Below, in pieces: positions 1 to 5,286 of a stretch of DNA of 13,101 nt; the first letter of the stretch is position 1; each line of letters starts with the position of its first letter. The DNA lies in assembly GCA_009925875.1 (NCBI GenBank), contig RFQD01000016.1, positions 1-13,101 of the forward strand, in the 5' to 3' direction. The stretch comes from Microbacteriaceae bacterium. GTDB taxonomy: Bacteria; Actinomycetota; Actinomycetes; Actinomycetales; Microbacteriaceae. The notes beneath the pieces are model-generated. The model ran no database searches. It saw only the letters and a program-made list of their open reading frames with translations, and had not been told where the DNA came from. The translations under genes and the position numbers were made by a program.

Positions 1-178
1 GGGTGATCGAATGCGTCGGGGTTTTCGACGCGGGGCCCGCCGTGAGGCTACCCGCGGTCGACCCCACCACGAGAACGGCCACCAGTACGCCCACAATGGC
101 GACCACTCCGGCAGCTATCCACCACGTTGAGGGGCGCTTCCAAACGGGTGTTTCCGGACGTTGAGCAGAAAAAGTCAC
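1..178 (-). CDS. Putative single-pass membrane or secreted protein, N-terminal fragment
   Basis: This is the 5' part of a gene that runs off the left edge; the reading frame is open for all 59 visible codons. The GTG start (176-178) overlaps the TGA stop of the HxlR regulator gene in a GTGA arrangement, so translation is probably coupled and the two genes share a transcript. Residues 1-18 are polar, with WKRP and then WW just before the membrane segment. Residues 21-41 form one strongly hydrophobic helix (VVAIVGVLVAVLVVG). After it comes a Ser/Thr/Pro/Ala-rich stretch (GPASKTPT) typical of an extracytoplasmic linker. No lipobox Cys is visible, so a signal anchor or type I signal peptide is more likely than a lipoprotein. 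The mature domain is outside the window and no function can be given. Co-transcription with the regulator may put it under the same induction. Confidence 0.6.
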   Translation of the reverse strand, partial: MTFSAQRPETPVWKRPSTWWIAAGVVAIVGVLVAVLVVGSTAGSLTAGPASKTPTHSIT

Positions 179-618
179 GGCGACATTCTCGTCGATACAA
201 CTGTGTGTTCGGCGACACTCGTCGTCGCGCGACAGACTGCGTCATAGTCGGCTCGGTTCTGCGCAATCTCGTCTTTGTGGTCAAACACCCACAGCGCCAC
301 GGCGATGAGCGGTTCAAACAGGGATCGACCCAGTGGCGTCACGACGTAGTCAACATGCCCGGGAGCGCCGGCACGAATTTCGCGTCCCACCAGGCCGTCG
401 CGCTCGAGTTGCCGGAGGGTGACCGTGAGCATACGGCGAGAAATGCCCGGGACGTTGTCGAGCAGATCGGTGAATCTCTGGGGTTTGCGTGCCAGATGCG
501 AGACGGTCAGCACGGCCCACTTGTCGGCAACACGGTTGAGGATGCTCAGGGCGAGCTCCCGATCGGGACCTCGGAACACGGCACGCACGTCTTCGCGTCG
601 CTCGTGATTCACCGGCAT
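175..618 (-). CDS. HxlR-family winged-helix transcriptional regulator
   Basis: 147-residue one-domain DNA-binding protein of the HxlR (MarR-like) class. The family pattern is complete: DKWAVLTVSHL (32-42), RFTDLL (48-53), the recognition-helix region GISRRMLTVTLRQLERDGLV (58-77) and the wing VDYVVTPLGRSL (89-100). HxlR proteins usually act as dimers that repress a neighbouring detoxification gene and release DNA on sensing an electrophile, quinone or other ligand. This protein has only one Cys, in DAVCRA near the C-terminus, so the two-Cys switch of some members is not available. I chose ATG 618 because a TAAAGT box lies 7 nt upstream, giving a leaderless transcript; a TTG 18 nt upstream (636) would fall inside that box. 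It is divergent from the DHA2 exporter across a 54-bp gap holding three AGTTACT-like repeats, so it very likely controls the exporter and itself. The stop overlaps the next gene's GTG start. Confidence 0.9.
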   Translation of the reverse strand: MPVNHERREDVRAVFRGPDRELALSILNRVADKWAVLTVSHLARKPQRFTDLLDNVPGISRRMLTVTLRQLERDGLVGREIRAGAPGHVDYVVTPLGRSLFEPLIAVALWVFDHKDEIAQNRADYDAVCRATTSVAEHTVVSTRMSP

Positions 619-621
619 GAC

Positions 622-657
622 AGTTACTTTACACAACCATGGTTACTAAAAGTTACT
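622..657. promoter_or_regulatory. Three AGTTACT-type repeats, candidate HxlR operator
   Basis: AGTTACT occurs at 622-628 and 651-657, and GGTTACT at 641-647; the shared core GTTACT starts at 623, 642 and 652, spaced 19 and 10 bp, about two and one helical turns. AGT-T-ACT is itself an odd-centred palindrome. A perfect 10-bp palindrome AACCATGGTT (635-644) sits between copies one and three. Copy one covers the presumed -10 of the regulator; copies two and three fill the spacer upstream of the exporter's presumed -10. The position between a regulator and its divergent target argues for an operator bound by the HxlR protein. Binding is inferred. Confidence 0.55.
626..631 (-). promoter_or_regulatory. 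Candidate -10 box (TAAAGT) of the hxlR-type gene, leaderless
   Basis: TAAAGT fits the actinobacterial TAnnnT -10 pattern and ends 7 nt before ATG 618, which puts the expected transcription start at the initiation codon. No good -35 is visible. It overlaps the first AGTTACT repeat, as expected for autoregulation. Inferred from pattern and spacing only. Confidence 0.5.
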
Positions 658-659
658 GC

Positions 660-665
660 TATCGT
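660..665 (+). promoter_or_regulatory. Candidate -10 box (TATCGT) of the DHA2 exporter, leaderless
   Basis: TATCGT matches TAnnnT and lies 7 nt before ATG 673, so the transcript would start at or next to the start codon. There is no Shine-Dalgarno between it and the ATG. The repeats just upstream would let a bound repressor block polymerase. Inferred from spacing. Confidence 0.5.
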
Positions 666-672
666 TGACCCC

Positions 673-2517
673 ATGTCTGCACGCACCGCTCCCAACGCCG
701 TTGTTCCCGTGATGTCCAAACGCGAGATTCTGCTCGTCATGATTGGGCTGATGTCGGGGATGTTCCTCTCCGCACTTGACCAAACCGTCGTGAGTACGTC
801 AATGCGCACCATCGCCGACGACCTCAACGGCATGGCGCTTCAGGCGTGGGTCACGACGGCCTACATGATCATGTCGACCATCTCGACGCCGATTTACGGC
901 AAGCTCAGCGACATTTTCGGTCGCCGACTCCTCTTCATCATCGCCATCGTCATCTTCCTCGCCGGGTCACTGCTGGCCGGTGCGGCAATGGACATGTATC
1001 AGCTGGCCATCTACCGGGCGATTCAGGGACTGGGCGCCGGTGGTCTGATGGCTCTTCCGCTCGCCATCATGGGCGACATGCTCGCCCCACGTGAGCGAGC
1101 AAAGTACCAGGGCTTCTTCCTCGGCGTATTCGGCATCTCGAGCGTCATCGGTCCGCTCATCGGTGGCGTTCTGTCGGGCACTCCCGAGATTCTCTGGCTT
1201 GCCGGATGGCGTTGGGTGTTCCTCATCAACCTGCCGATCGGAATCATTGCCCTGGCTGTTGTCCTGCGATTCCTGCACCTGCCGCGTCACCCGCGTGCGG
1301 TTCGAATCGACTGGTGGGGTGCTGCCACGGTCATCATCGCCACCGTACCGCTTCTCGTCGTGGCCGAACAGGGTCGCGAATGGGGCTGGGGATCCCCCGG
1401 GGCGCTGCTGTGCTACGGGCTCGGTCTCGCTGGCGCGATCGCCTTCGTGTTCATCGAACGGTACATGGGTGACGACGCACTCATTCCCCTGAAGTTGTTC
1501 AAGTCCAGCACCTTCTCGATGTCGACCATCCTGGGCGTCTTCGTTGGCTTCGGTATGTTTGGCGGACTCATGACCATTCCGCTCTGGCTCCAGCTGGTCA
1601 AGGGCGCCACACCCACCGAGAGCGGTTTCCTGATGTTGCCGATGATCCTCGGGCTGATGACGGCGAGTATCGTCTCGGGTCAGCTGATGGCTCGAACCGG
1701 CAGCTACAAGTGGTTCCCCCGCACCGGCACTTTGTTCATGATGATCGGCTTCTATCTCATGACGTTCCTCACCTACGAGTCACCGTTGTGGTACGTGATG
1801 ATTGCCATGTTTGCGCTCGGATTAGGTCTGGGTCAGTTGCTACAAACCTTGACCGTCGCCAGCCAAAACTCGGTCGGCTCGCGAGACATGGGAGTCGCCA
1901 CGAGTTCGTCCACCTTCTTCCGCTCCATGGGTGGTACCGCCGGAACGGCGATTCTGTTCTCCGTGCTGTTTGCCGAGATTCCGAACCGCCTGAAAGACGC
2001 CTTCACCGATCCGGCGCTTCTCAACCCGCTGCAAGAGGCGATGAAGACCACCGCCATTGCCCTGAAGACGGACCCCGCGTCCGTCAACCCGAACGACAAG
2101 CAAATCTTCGACCTGCTCTCGTCAGGCAACACGGCCGCCATTGGTGATTCGCTCAACGGTGACACGTCGTTCCTGACTGGAGCCAGCCCGGCATTGGCCG
2201 ACCCGTTCTTGGTGGGATTCTCCAATGCCGTCGTATCGGTCTACTGGATTGGGCTTGCGGTCGTGTCCGTCGCATTCGTGCTCAGCTGGTTCCTCAAGGC
2301 CACGCCCCTTCGTCAAAAGTCGGCCATGCAGGAAGCAGCCGACGACAACGCGGCGATGATGGCCGAGAAGGCTGCCGAAATGACCGGCGCAATGGTCAGC
2401 GTCGGCATAGAAGCCGAGGTCATCCAGGCCGAAAACGAAGCGGACGCCGCGAGCGCTACGAAAGCTTCTGCGCCAAAGCGCGCACCGAAGCAGCCACCGG
2501 CGTCGAAGAAGGCGTAA
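673..2517 (+). CDS. DHA2-family (EmrB/QacA-type) 14-TM MFS drug exporter
   Basis: 614-residue proton-driven multidrug efflux permease of the major facilitator superfamily. Visible motifs, numbered from the chosen start: D1 motif LDQTVV in TM1 (35-40), motif A GKLSDIFGRR between TM2 and TM3 (76-85), motif B RAIQGLGAGG in TM4 (115-124) and the antiporter motif C GVFGISSVIGPLIGG in TM5 (151-165). The many later hydrophobic segments fit the 14-TM plan. A long hydrophilic loop before the last TM (about 435-505) and a cytoplasmic tail of about 60 residues rich in Ala, Lys and Pro (ending QPPASKKA) are extras. The frame is open back to 127, but that stretch is antisense to the regulator gene; ATG 673 is preferred because TATCGT lies 7 nt upstream. 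Divergent from the HxlR regulator, which probably represses it. The 3' end overlaps the opposite-strand flavin-protein gene by 62 bp. The substrate cannot be told. Confidence 0.93.
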   Translation: MSARTAPNAVVPVMSKREILLVMIGLMSGMFLSALDQTVVSTSMRTIADDLNGMALQAWVTTAYMIMSTISTPIYGKLSDIFGRRLLFIIAIVIFLAGSLLAGAAMDMYQLAIYRAIQGLGAGGLMALPLAIMGDMLAPRERAKYQGFFLGVFGISSVIGPLIGGVLSGTPEILWLAGWRWVFLINLPIGIIALAVVLRFLHLPRHPRAVRIDWWGAATVIIATVPLLVVAEQGREWGWGSPGALLCYGLGLAGAIAFVFIERYMGDDALIPLKLFKSSTFSMSTILGVFVGFGMFGGLMTIPLWLQLVKGATPTESGFLMLPMILGLMTASIVSGQLMARTGSYKWFPRTGTLFMMIGFYLMTFLTYESPLWYVMIAMFALGLGLGQLLQTLTVASQNSVGSRDMGVATSSSTFFRSMGGTAGTAILFSVLFAEIPNRLKDAFTDPALLNPLQEAMKTTAIALKTDPASVNPNDKQIFDLLSSGNTAAIGDSLNGDTSFLTGASPALADPFLVGFSNAVVSVYWIGLAVVSVAFVLSWFLKATPLRQKSAMQEAADDNAAMMAEKAAEMTGAMVSVGIEAEVIQAENEADAASATKASAPKRAPKQPPASKKA

Positions 2518-3118
2518 GTTCCGAGGTTGCGGGTTCGCCCGCGACAGTTCTCAACGGTAAGACCCCTGCCCAGATGGTGCGGGGGTCTCCGTCATTGACC
2601 TCTTCATCGGGCATCTTGTTGTTGATCTTTACGCTCACCTCGGTCAACGGAACGCGCAACACGAGCGTGGCCGCGAGCTCCTTCGACTTGTGCGGACGAA
2701 CCTCGCTCGCACGACCGGGCATGAGGTGCTCGGTGATGATGTGCAGGGCATCCACCTTGTCGGCATTGTCAACGATGGATGCGCACCCCCGAATCATGGC
2801 CGATCGGTAGTTCATCGAGCTGTCGAACCCGCTGCGCGCGTACACCAGTCCGTCGAGGTGCGTCACGGTAATGGCCAGCGGTCGACCGTCGGACATGTCG
2901 CGGAAAAACGGGCTGCCGGTCGAGCCATGGATGAGCAGAGAATCGCCGTCGCGCCCAAATCCGACGGGCAATACGATGGGCTCGCCGTCGCGCACAAAAC
3001 CGACGTGCGCCAGAACGGCGGAATCGAGCAGTGAATTGAGCGCATCCCGGTCAAAAACCTGACGGTCATTCAGTCGTGTGATGCGGGTGCGCGGGGAATC
3101 GGGCAGGTCTGAACTCAT
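2456..3118 (-). CDS. Pyridoxamine 5'-phosphate oxidase-like flavin protein (NimA-like split barrel)
   Basis: 220-residue protein of the FMN-binding split-barrel fold, closest in pattern to the NimA/5-nitroimidazole-resistance-type subgroup. Supporting segments: AHVGFVRDGEPIVLPVGF (37-54), the phosphate-binding-type HGSTGSPFFRDM (64-75), FDSSMNYRSAMIRG (98-111) and W183-AGVLPLR. Family members bind FMN, haem or F420 and reduce or bind small molecules in the cytoplasm; the substrate here is unknown. ATG 3118 is preferred: TAACCT lies 6 nt before it, with no Shine-Dalgarno; a GTG at 3124 is the alternative. It starts 9 bp after the methyltransferase stop on the same strand, so it may be co-transcribed and also have its own leaderless promoter. 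The last 62 bp are antisense to the exporter gene, and the C-terminal 30 or so residues (rich in Ser, Thr, Ala, Pro) look disordered. Confidence 0.85.
   Translation of the reverse strand: MSSDLPDSPRTRITRLNDRQVFDRDALNSLLDSAVLAHVGFVRDGEPIVLPVGFGRDGDSLLIHGSTGSPFFRDMSDGRPLAITVTHLDGLVYARSGFDSSMNYRSAMIRGCASIVDNADKVDALHIITEHLMPGRASEVRPHKSKELAATLVLRVPLTEVSVKINNKMPDEEVNDGDPRTIWAGVLPLRTVAGEPATSELTPSSTPVAASVRALAQKLS
2526..2545 (+). terminator. UUCG-loop hairpin, candidate terminator of the exporter gene
   Basis: GTTGCGGG-TTCG-CCCGCGAC forms an 8-bp stem (one G-U pair) closed by a UUCG tetraloop, starting 9 nt after the exporter's TAA. No U-tract follows, which is common for actinobacterial terminators. 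It lies inside the coding region of the opposite-strand flavin gene, where it encodes part of VAGEPAT. The stem is seen; its termination role is inferred. Confidence 0.45.
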
Positions 3119-3124
3119 CCCCAC

Positions 3125-3130
3125 AGGTTA
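3125..3130 (-). promoter_or_regulatory. Candidate -10 box (TAACCT) of the flavin-protein gene, overlapping a stop codon
   Basis: TAACCT lies 6 nt before ATG 3118 and fits TAnnnT. Its first three bases are the TAA stop of the upstream methyltransferase gene. If used, the flavin gene has its own leaderless transcript in addition to readthrough. The short sequence could match by chance. Confidence 0.35.
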
Positions 3131-4042
3131 GTCGGCGCGCGTGAATTCCACTTCGATTCCTGCGAACCGCGTGCGCATGACGGCGAGCGCCTCGGGGTTG
3201 TCGTCGACAAGCGTGAAAGGTCGACCGAGTTCGTGCGCAACGAACCCCGTTGTCCCACTGCCGGCAAAAAAGTCGAGAACGCGGTCCCCCGGGTTCGACG
3301 AGGCGGCGATGATGCGTCGCAAGATTCCCTCGGGTTTTTGCGTGGGATACCCGGTTTTCTCTTTACCCGTGGGGGAGACAATCGTGTGCCACCACACGTC
3401 AGTCGGCATTTTGCCCCGCGCCGCCTTCTCGGGCGTCACCAGGCCCGGCGCCATGTAGGGCTCGCGCTCAACCTCGTCCGCGTTAAACGTGTACTTCGCA
3501 GGATCTTTCACATACATCAAAATCGTGTCGTGCTTGGCGGGCCAGCGGCTCTTTGGCTTACCCCCAAAGTCGTAGGCCCAAATGATTTCGTTGATAAACG
3601 ACTCTCGACCAAACAGGGCGTCGAGCAACACCTTGGCGTAGTGCGCTTCGCGGTAATCGAGGTGCACATACAGCGTGCCGGTGGGTGAGAGCACACGCCA
3701 CGCTTCGATGAGTCGCGGCTCGAGAAACGACCAATAGTCGTCAAACCGATCGTCGTAGCTTTTGAGGTCGGTACGGATGCGCTCATACGCGACACCCTGG
3801 AATCCCGCATGGCTGCGCGTCACCGGCGTGGGCGGGCTCGCGGAAACCCGATCCGTCGAGCCCGCTGCTCCAGCGGGTTCCTCGTGACGACGCGCCGTCG
3901 TGGTCACGCGCGACTGAACGCGACCCGTGTTGAACGGGGGATCAACATAAATCAGGTCGACGGCGGCGTCGGGCATGCCCGTGAGCACGCCCAAGTTTTC
4001 GCCCTCGATGACCAGATTCCCCACCCACACAGTCTCTCGCAT
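3128..4042 (-). CDS. Orphan beta-class DNA methyltransferase (N6-adenine or N4-cytosine)
   Basis: 304-residue amino-methyltransferase that transfers a methyl group from S-adenosylmethionine to adenine or cytosine in DNA. The catalytic motif IV, DPPF (34-37, followed by NTGR), comes first; motif X-like TQKP (234-237) and the SAM-binding FAGSG (259-263, in LDFFAGSGTTG) come at the C-terminus. This order is that of the beta class, as in type III Mod proteins and other N-4/N-6 methylases. Between them lie LHLDYREAHY-like YVHLDYREAHYAKVLLD and a target-recognition region with KSRWPAKHD, PYMAPGL and PTDVWWHTI. A Ser/Thr/Pro-rich insert of about 40 residues follows DPPF. No restriction endonuclease is nearby, so it is a solitary enzyme with a possible regulatory or replication-linked role. 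ATG 4042 is the last start upstream of the conserved part; 15 bp separate it from the divergent GNAT start. No clear promoter is seen. The recognition site is unknown. Confidence 0.88.
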   Translation of the reverse strand: MRETVWVGNLVIEGENLGVLTGMPDAAVDLIYVDPPFNTGRVQSRVTTTARRHEEPAGAAGSTDRVSASPPTPVTRSHAGFQGVAYERIRTDLKSYDDRFDDYWSFLEPRLIEAWRVLSPTGTLYVHLDYREAHYAKVLLDALFGRESFINEIIWAYDFGGKPKSRWPAKHDTILMYVKDPAKYTFNADEVEREPYMAPGLVTPEKAARGKMPTDVWWHTIVSPTGKEKTGYPTQKPEGILRRIIAASSNPGDRVLDFFAGSGTTGFVAHELGRPFTLVDDNPEALAVMRTRFAGIEVEFTRAD

Positions 4043-4045
4043 GCC

Positions 4046-4051
4046 TAGGCT
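4046..4051 (+). promoter_or_regulatory. Candidate -10 box (TAGGCT) of the GNAT gene, leaderless
   Basis: TAGGCT lies 6 nt before ATG 4058, the same box and nearly the same spacing as before the flavoprotein gene at 5287. It fits in the 15-bp gap between two divergent starts. No Shine-Dalgarno is present. Confidence 0.6.
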
Positions 4052-4057
4052 GGCACC

Positions 4058-4396
4058 ATGCACACCGAAGTAGTTCACGAAACGGACGCCGCGCGATACG
4101 TCATCTTGGTAGACGACGTCGAAGGCGGTGAACTGACCTACGAGCTGCGAGACGACGAAATCTTGTTCACGCACACCTTCGTCGACCCGGTACATCGCGG
4201 GCTCGGACTTGCCGCCATTCTCGTGCGCAGTGCCATCGATGACGTTCTTGCCACGAGCGACCGGCGCATCACGTCAGGTTGCTGGTACGTCACCGAGTGG
4301 CTCGGTAAACACCCCAACTACGTTTCGGATGCGCGCTCGGGTGGTATCGACGCCCTGACCGGCAACGCCTGCCGCATCGTGCCGGGCAAGAACTAG
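4058..4396 (+). CDS. Small GNAT-like N-acetyltransferase (YidJ/Acetyltransf_CG type)
   Basis: 112-residue protein of the short GCN5-related acetyltransferase group (PF14542-like). Family hallmarks in order: RYVILVDDVEGGELTYEL (13-30), EILFTHTFVDPVHRGLGLAAILV (34-56, including the acetyl-CoA pyrophosphate-loop RGLGLA) and, near the end, the GCWYVTEWLGKHPNYV region (90-105), where Cys91 corresponds to the conserved cytosine-like 'CpfV..W...HPEY' segment of the family. These proteins are about 90-115 residues and probably acetylate a small molecule or protein; the substrate is unknown. The ATG is set by TAGGCT 6 nt upstream. It is divergent from the methyltransferase. Its TAG stop overlaps the TAG of the convergent hydrolase in the 4-mer CTAG. 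Confidence 0.85.
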   Translation: MHTEVVHETDAARYVILVDDVEGGELTYELRDDEILFTHTFVDPVHRGLGLAAILVRSAIDDVLATSDRRITSGCWYVTEWLGKHPNYVSDARSGGIDALTGNACRIVPGKN

Positions 4397-5229
4397 CTCG
4401 CGGTACGCTCCGAAATCCACGAGATGACGTCGTCGTACACCTCTTGACGGTTCGTCTCGTTGAACATCTCGTGACGACCGCCCGGATAGACGGTCACGGT
4501 CACGTCATCTTGACCGGCGGCGATGTATGCATCGGCGAGCTTCAGCACGCTCTTCTCGCCGCCCAGCGAATCGTCACCACCAATAAAGATGAGGATGGGC
4601 ACGCGAGCCATGTCCTTCGCCGGTGTGCCGAACAGCCTCAAGCCATCCGCGAGACCAAAAAGTTTTAGCGTGTCTGCCTTGAACGTGAGCGGGTCTTTCG
4701 TGAAGTCCGTTGCCACCTTGGAGTCGCGACTGAGCCACTCGTTTCCGTTTCCACCCGCCACGGCAAAACGCTTGTTGAGATCTCCGGCGTTCATGAATCC
4801 GGGACGACGATACGCCGTGCCGCTCAGCACGACGCCGGCGTAGCGGGCCGCATCCGTGTTAATCAAAATCTGGCCCTGCAGAGAGCCCATGCTGTGCCCG
4901 ATAAAAAAGAGAGGCAGTTTCGGATGCTCACCGCGAATGATGTCCGTCATCTGCCGCAGGTCGCGAATGGCTGCGCGCAACCCGCCCGGACCGAGGTGCC
5001 CAAGTTGCGACTCGTCGCCACCCCACTGTTCGAGCCCGGTGCGACCATGGCCGCGCATATCCGGCGCGTAGACCGTATAGCCCGCGTTCGCGAAGGCGGT
5101 CGCCGGAGCAACGTAGCGCTGGGCGTGATCGCCCAGTCCGTGAACGAGCAGAATCACACCCTTGGGCTTCTTTGCCGGATACACGTCGTAGGTAATGCGC
5201 ACGCCCTCAGCATCAATAAACGTCATCAT
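4393..5229 (-). CDS. Alpha/beta hydrolase, monoacylglycerol-lipase-like (Hydrolase_4)
   Basis: 278-residue serine hydrolase, probably cleaving a short or medium acyl ester such as monoacylglycerol. Landmarks: oxyanion region HGLGDHAQRY (30-39), MRGHGRTG (58-65), nucleophile elbow GHSMGS with Ser113, acidic residue in FIGGDDSLGG (Asp219 or Asp220) and catalytic His253 in GGRHE. No signal peptide is seen, so it is likely cytoplasmic. Start choice: ATG 5229 has AGGA 8 nt upstream; ATG 5238 and GTG 5265 are in frame and possible. The candidate -10 (TAGCCT, 5275-5280) would give a leader of about 35-40 nt to ATG 5229. It is divergent from the flavoprotein gene and convergent with the GNAT gene, overlapping the latter by 4 bp. 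The C-terminus is ordinary for the family. The true substrate is unknown. Confidence 0.88.
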   Translation of the reverse strand: MMTFIDAEGVRITYDVYPAKKPKGVILLVHGLGDHAQRYVAPATAFANAGYTVYAPDMRGHGRTGLEQWGGDESQLGHLGPGGLRAAIRDLRQMTDIIRGEHPKLPLFFIGHSMGSLQGQILINTDAARYAGVVLSGTAYRRPGFMNAGDLNKRFAVAGGNGNEWLSRDSKVATDFTKDPLTFKADTLKLFGLADGLRLFGTPAKDMARVPILIFIGGDDSLGGEKSVLKLADAYIAAGQDDVTVTVYPGGRHEMFNETNRQEVYDDVISWISERTAS

Positions 5230-5273
5230 GGTGTTCATCCTGTCACCAACGTCGAAGAAAGGCACGAGGTGAG

Positions 5274-5279
5274 TAGGCT
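5274..5279 (+). promoter_or_regulatory. Candidate -10 box (TAGGCT) of the flavoprotein-LysE operon, leaderless
   Basis: TAGGCT lies 7 nt before ATG 5287. A purine-rich GAGGTGAG lies further upstream (5266-5273) but would be outside the transcript. The same bases read on the other strand give TAGCCT. Confidence 0.6.
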
Positions 5280-5280
5280 A
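5275..5280 (-). promoter_or_regulatory. Candidate -10 box (TAGCCT) of the hydrolase gene, shared with the divergent promoter
   Basis: TAGCCT on the minus strand is the reverse complement of five of the six bases of the plus-strand TAGGCT plus one more base; together they make TAGGCTA. It predicts a minus-strand start near 5267-5268, just before GTG 5265 and about 38 nt before ATG 5229. Inferred. Confidence 0.4.
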
Positions 5281-5286
5281 AAAATC

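Noticed and set aside
127..672. The exporter's reading frame is open 546 bases upstream of ATG 673
   Set aside because: This stretch is antisense to the HxlR gene, whose family motifs are complete; the extension has no membrane or MFS character, and the TATCGT box lies just before 673.
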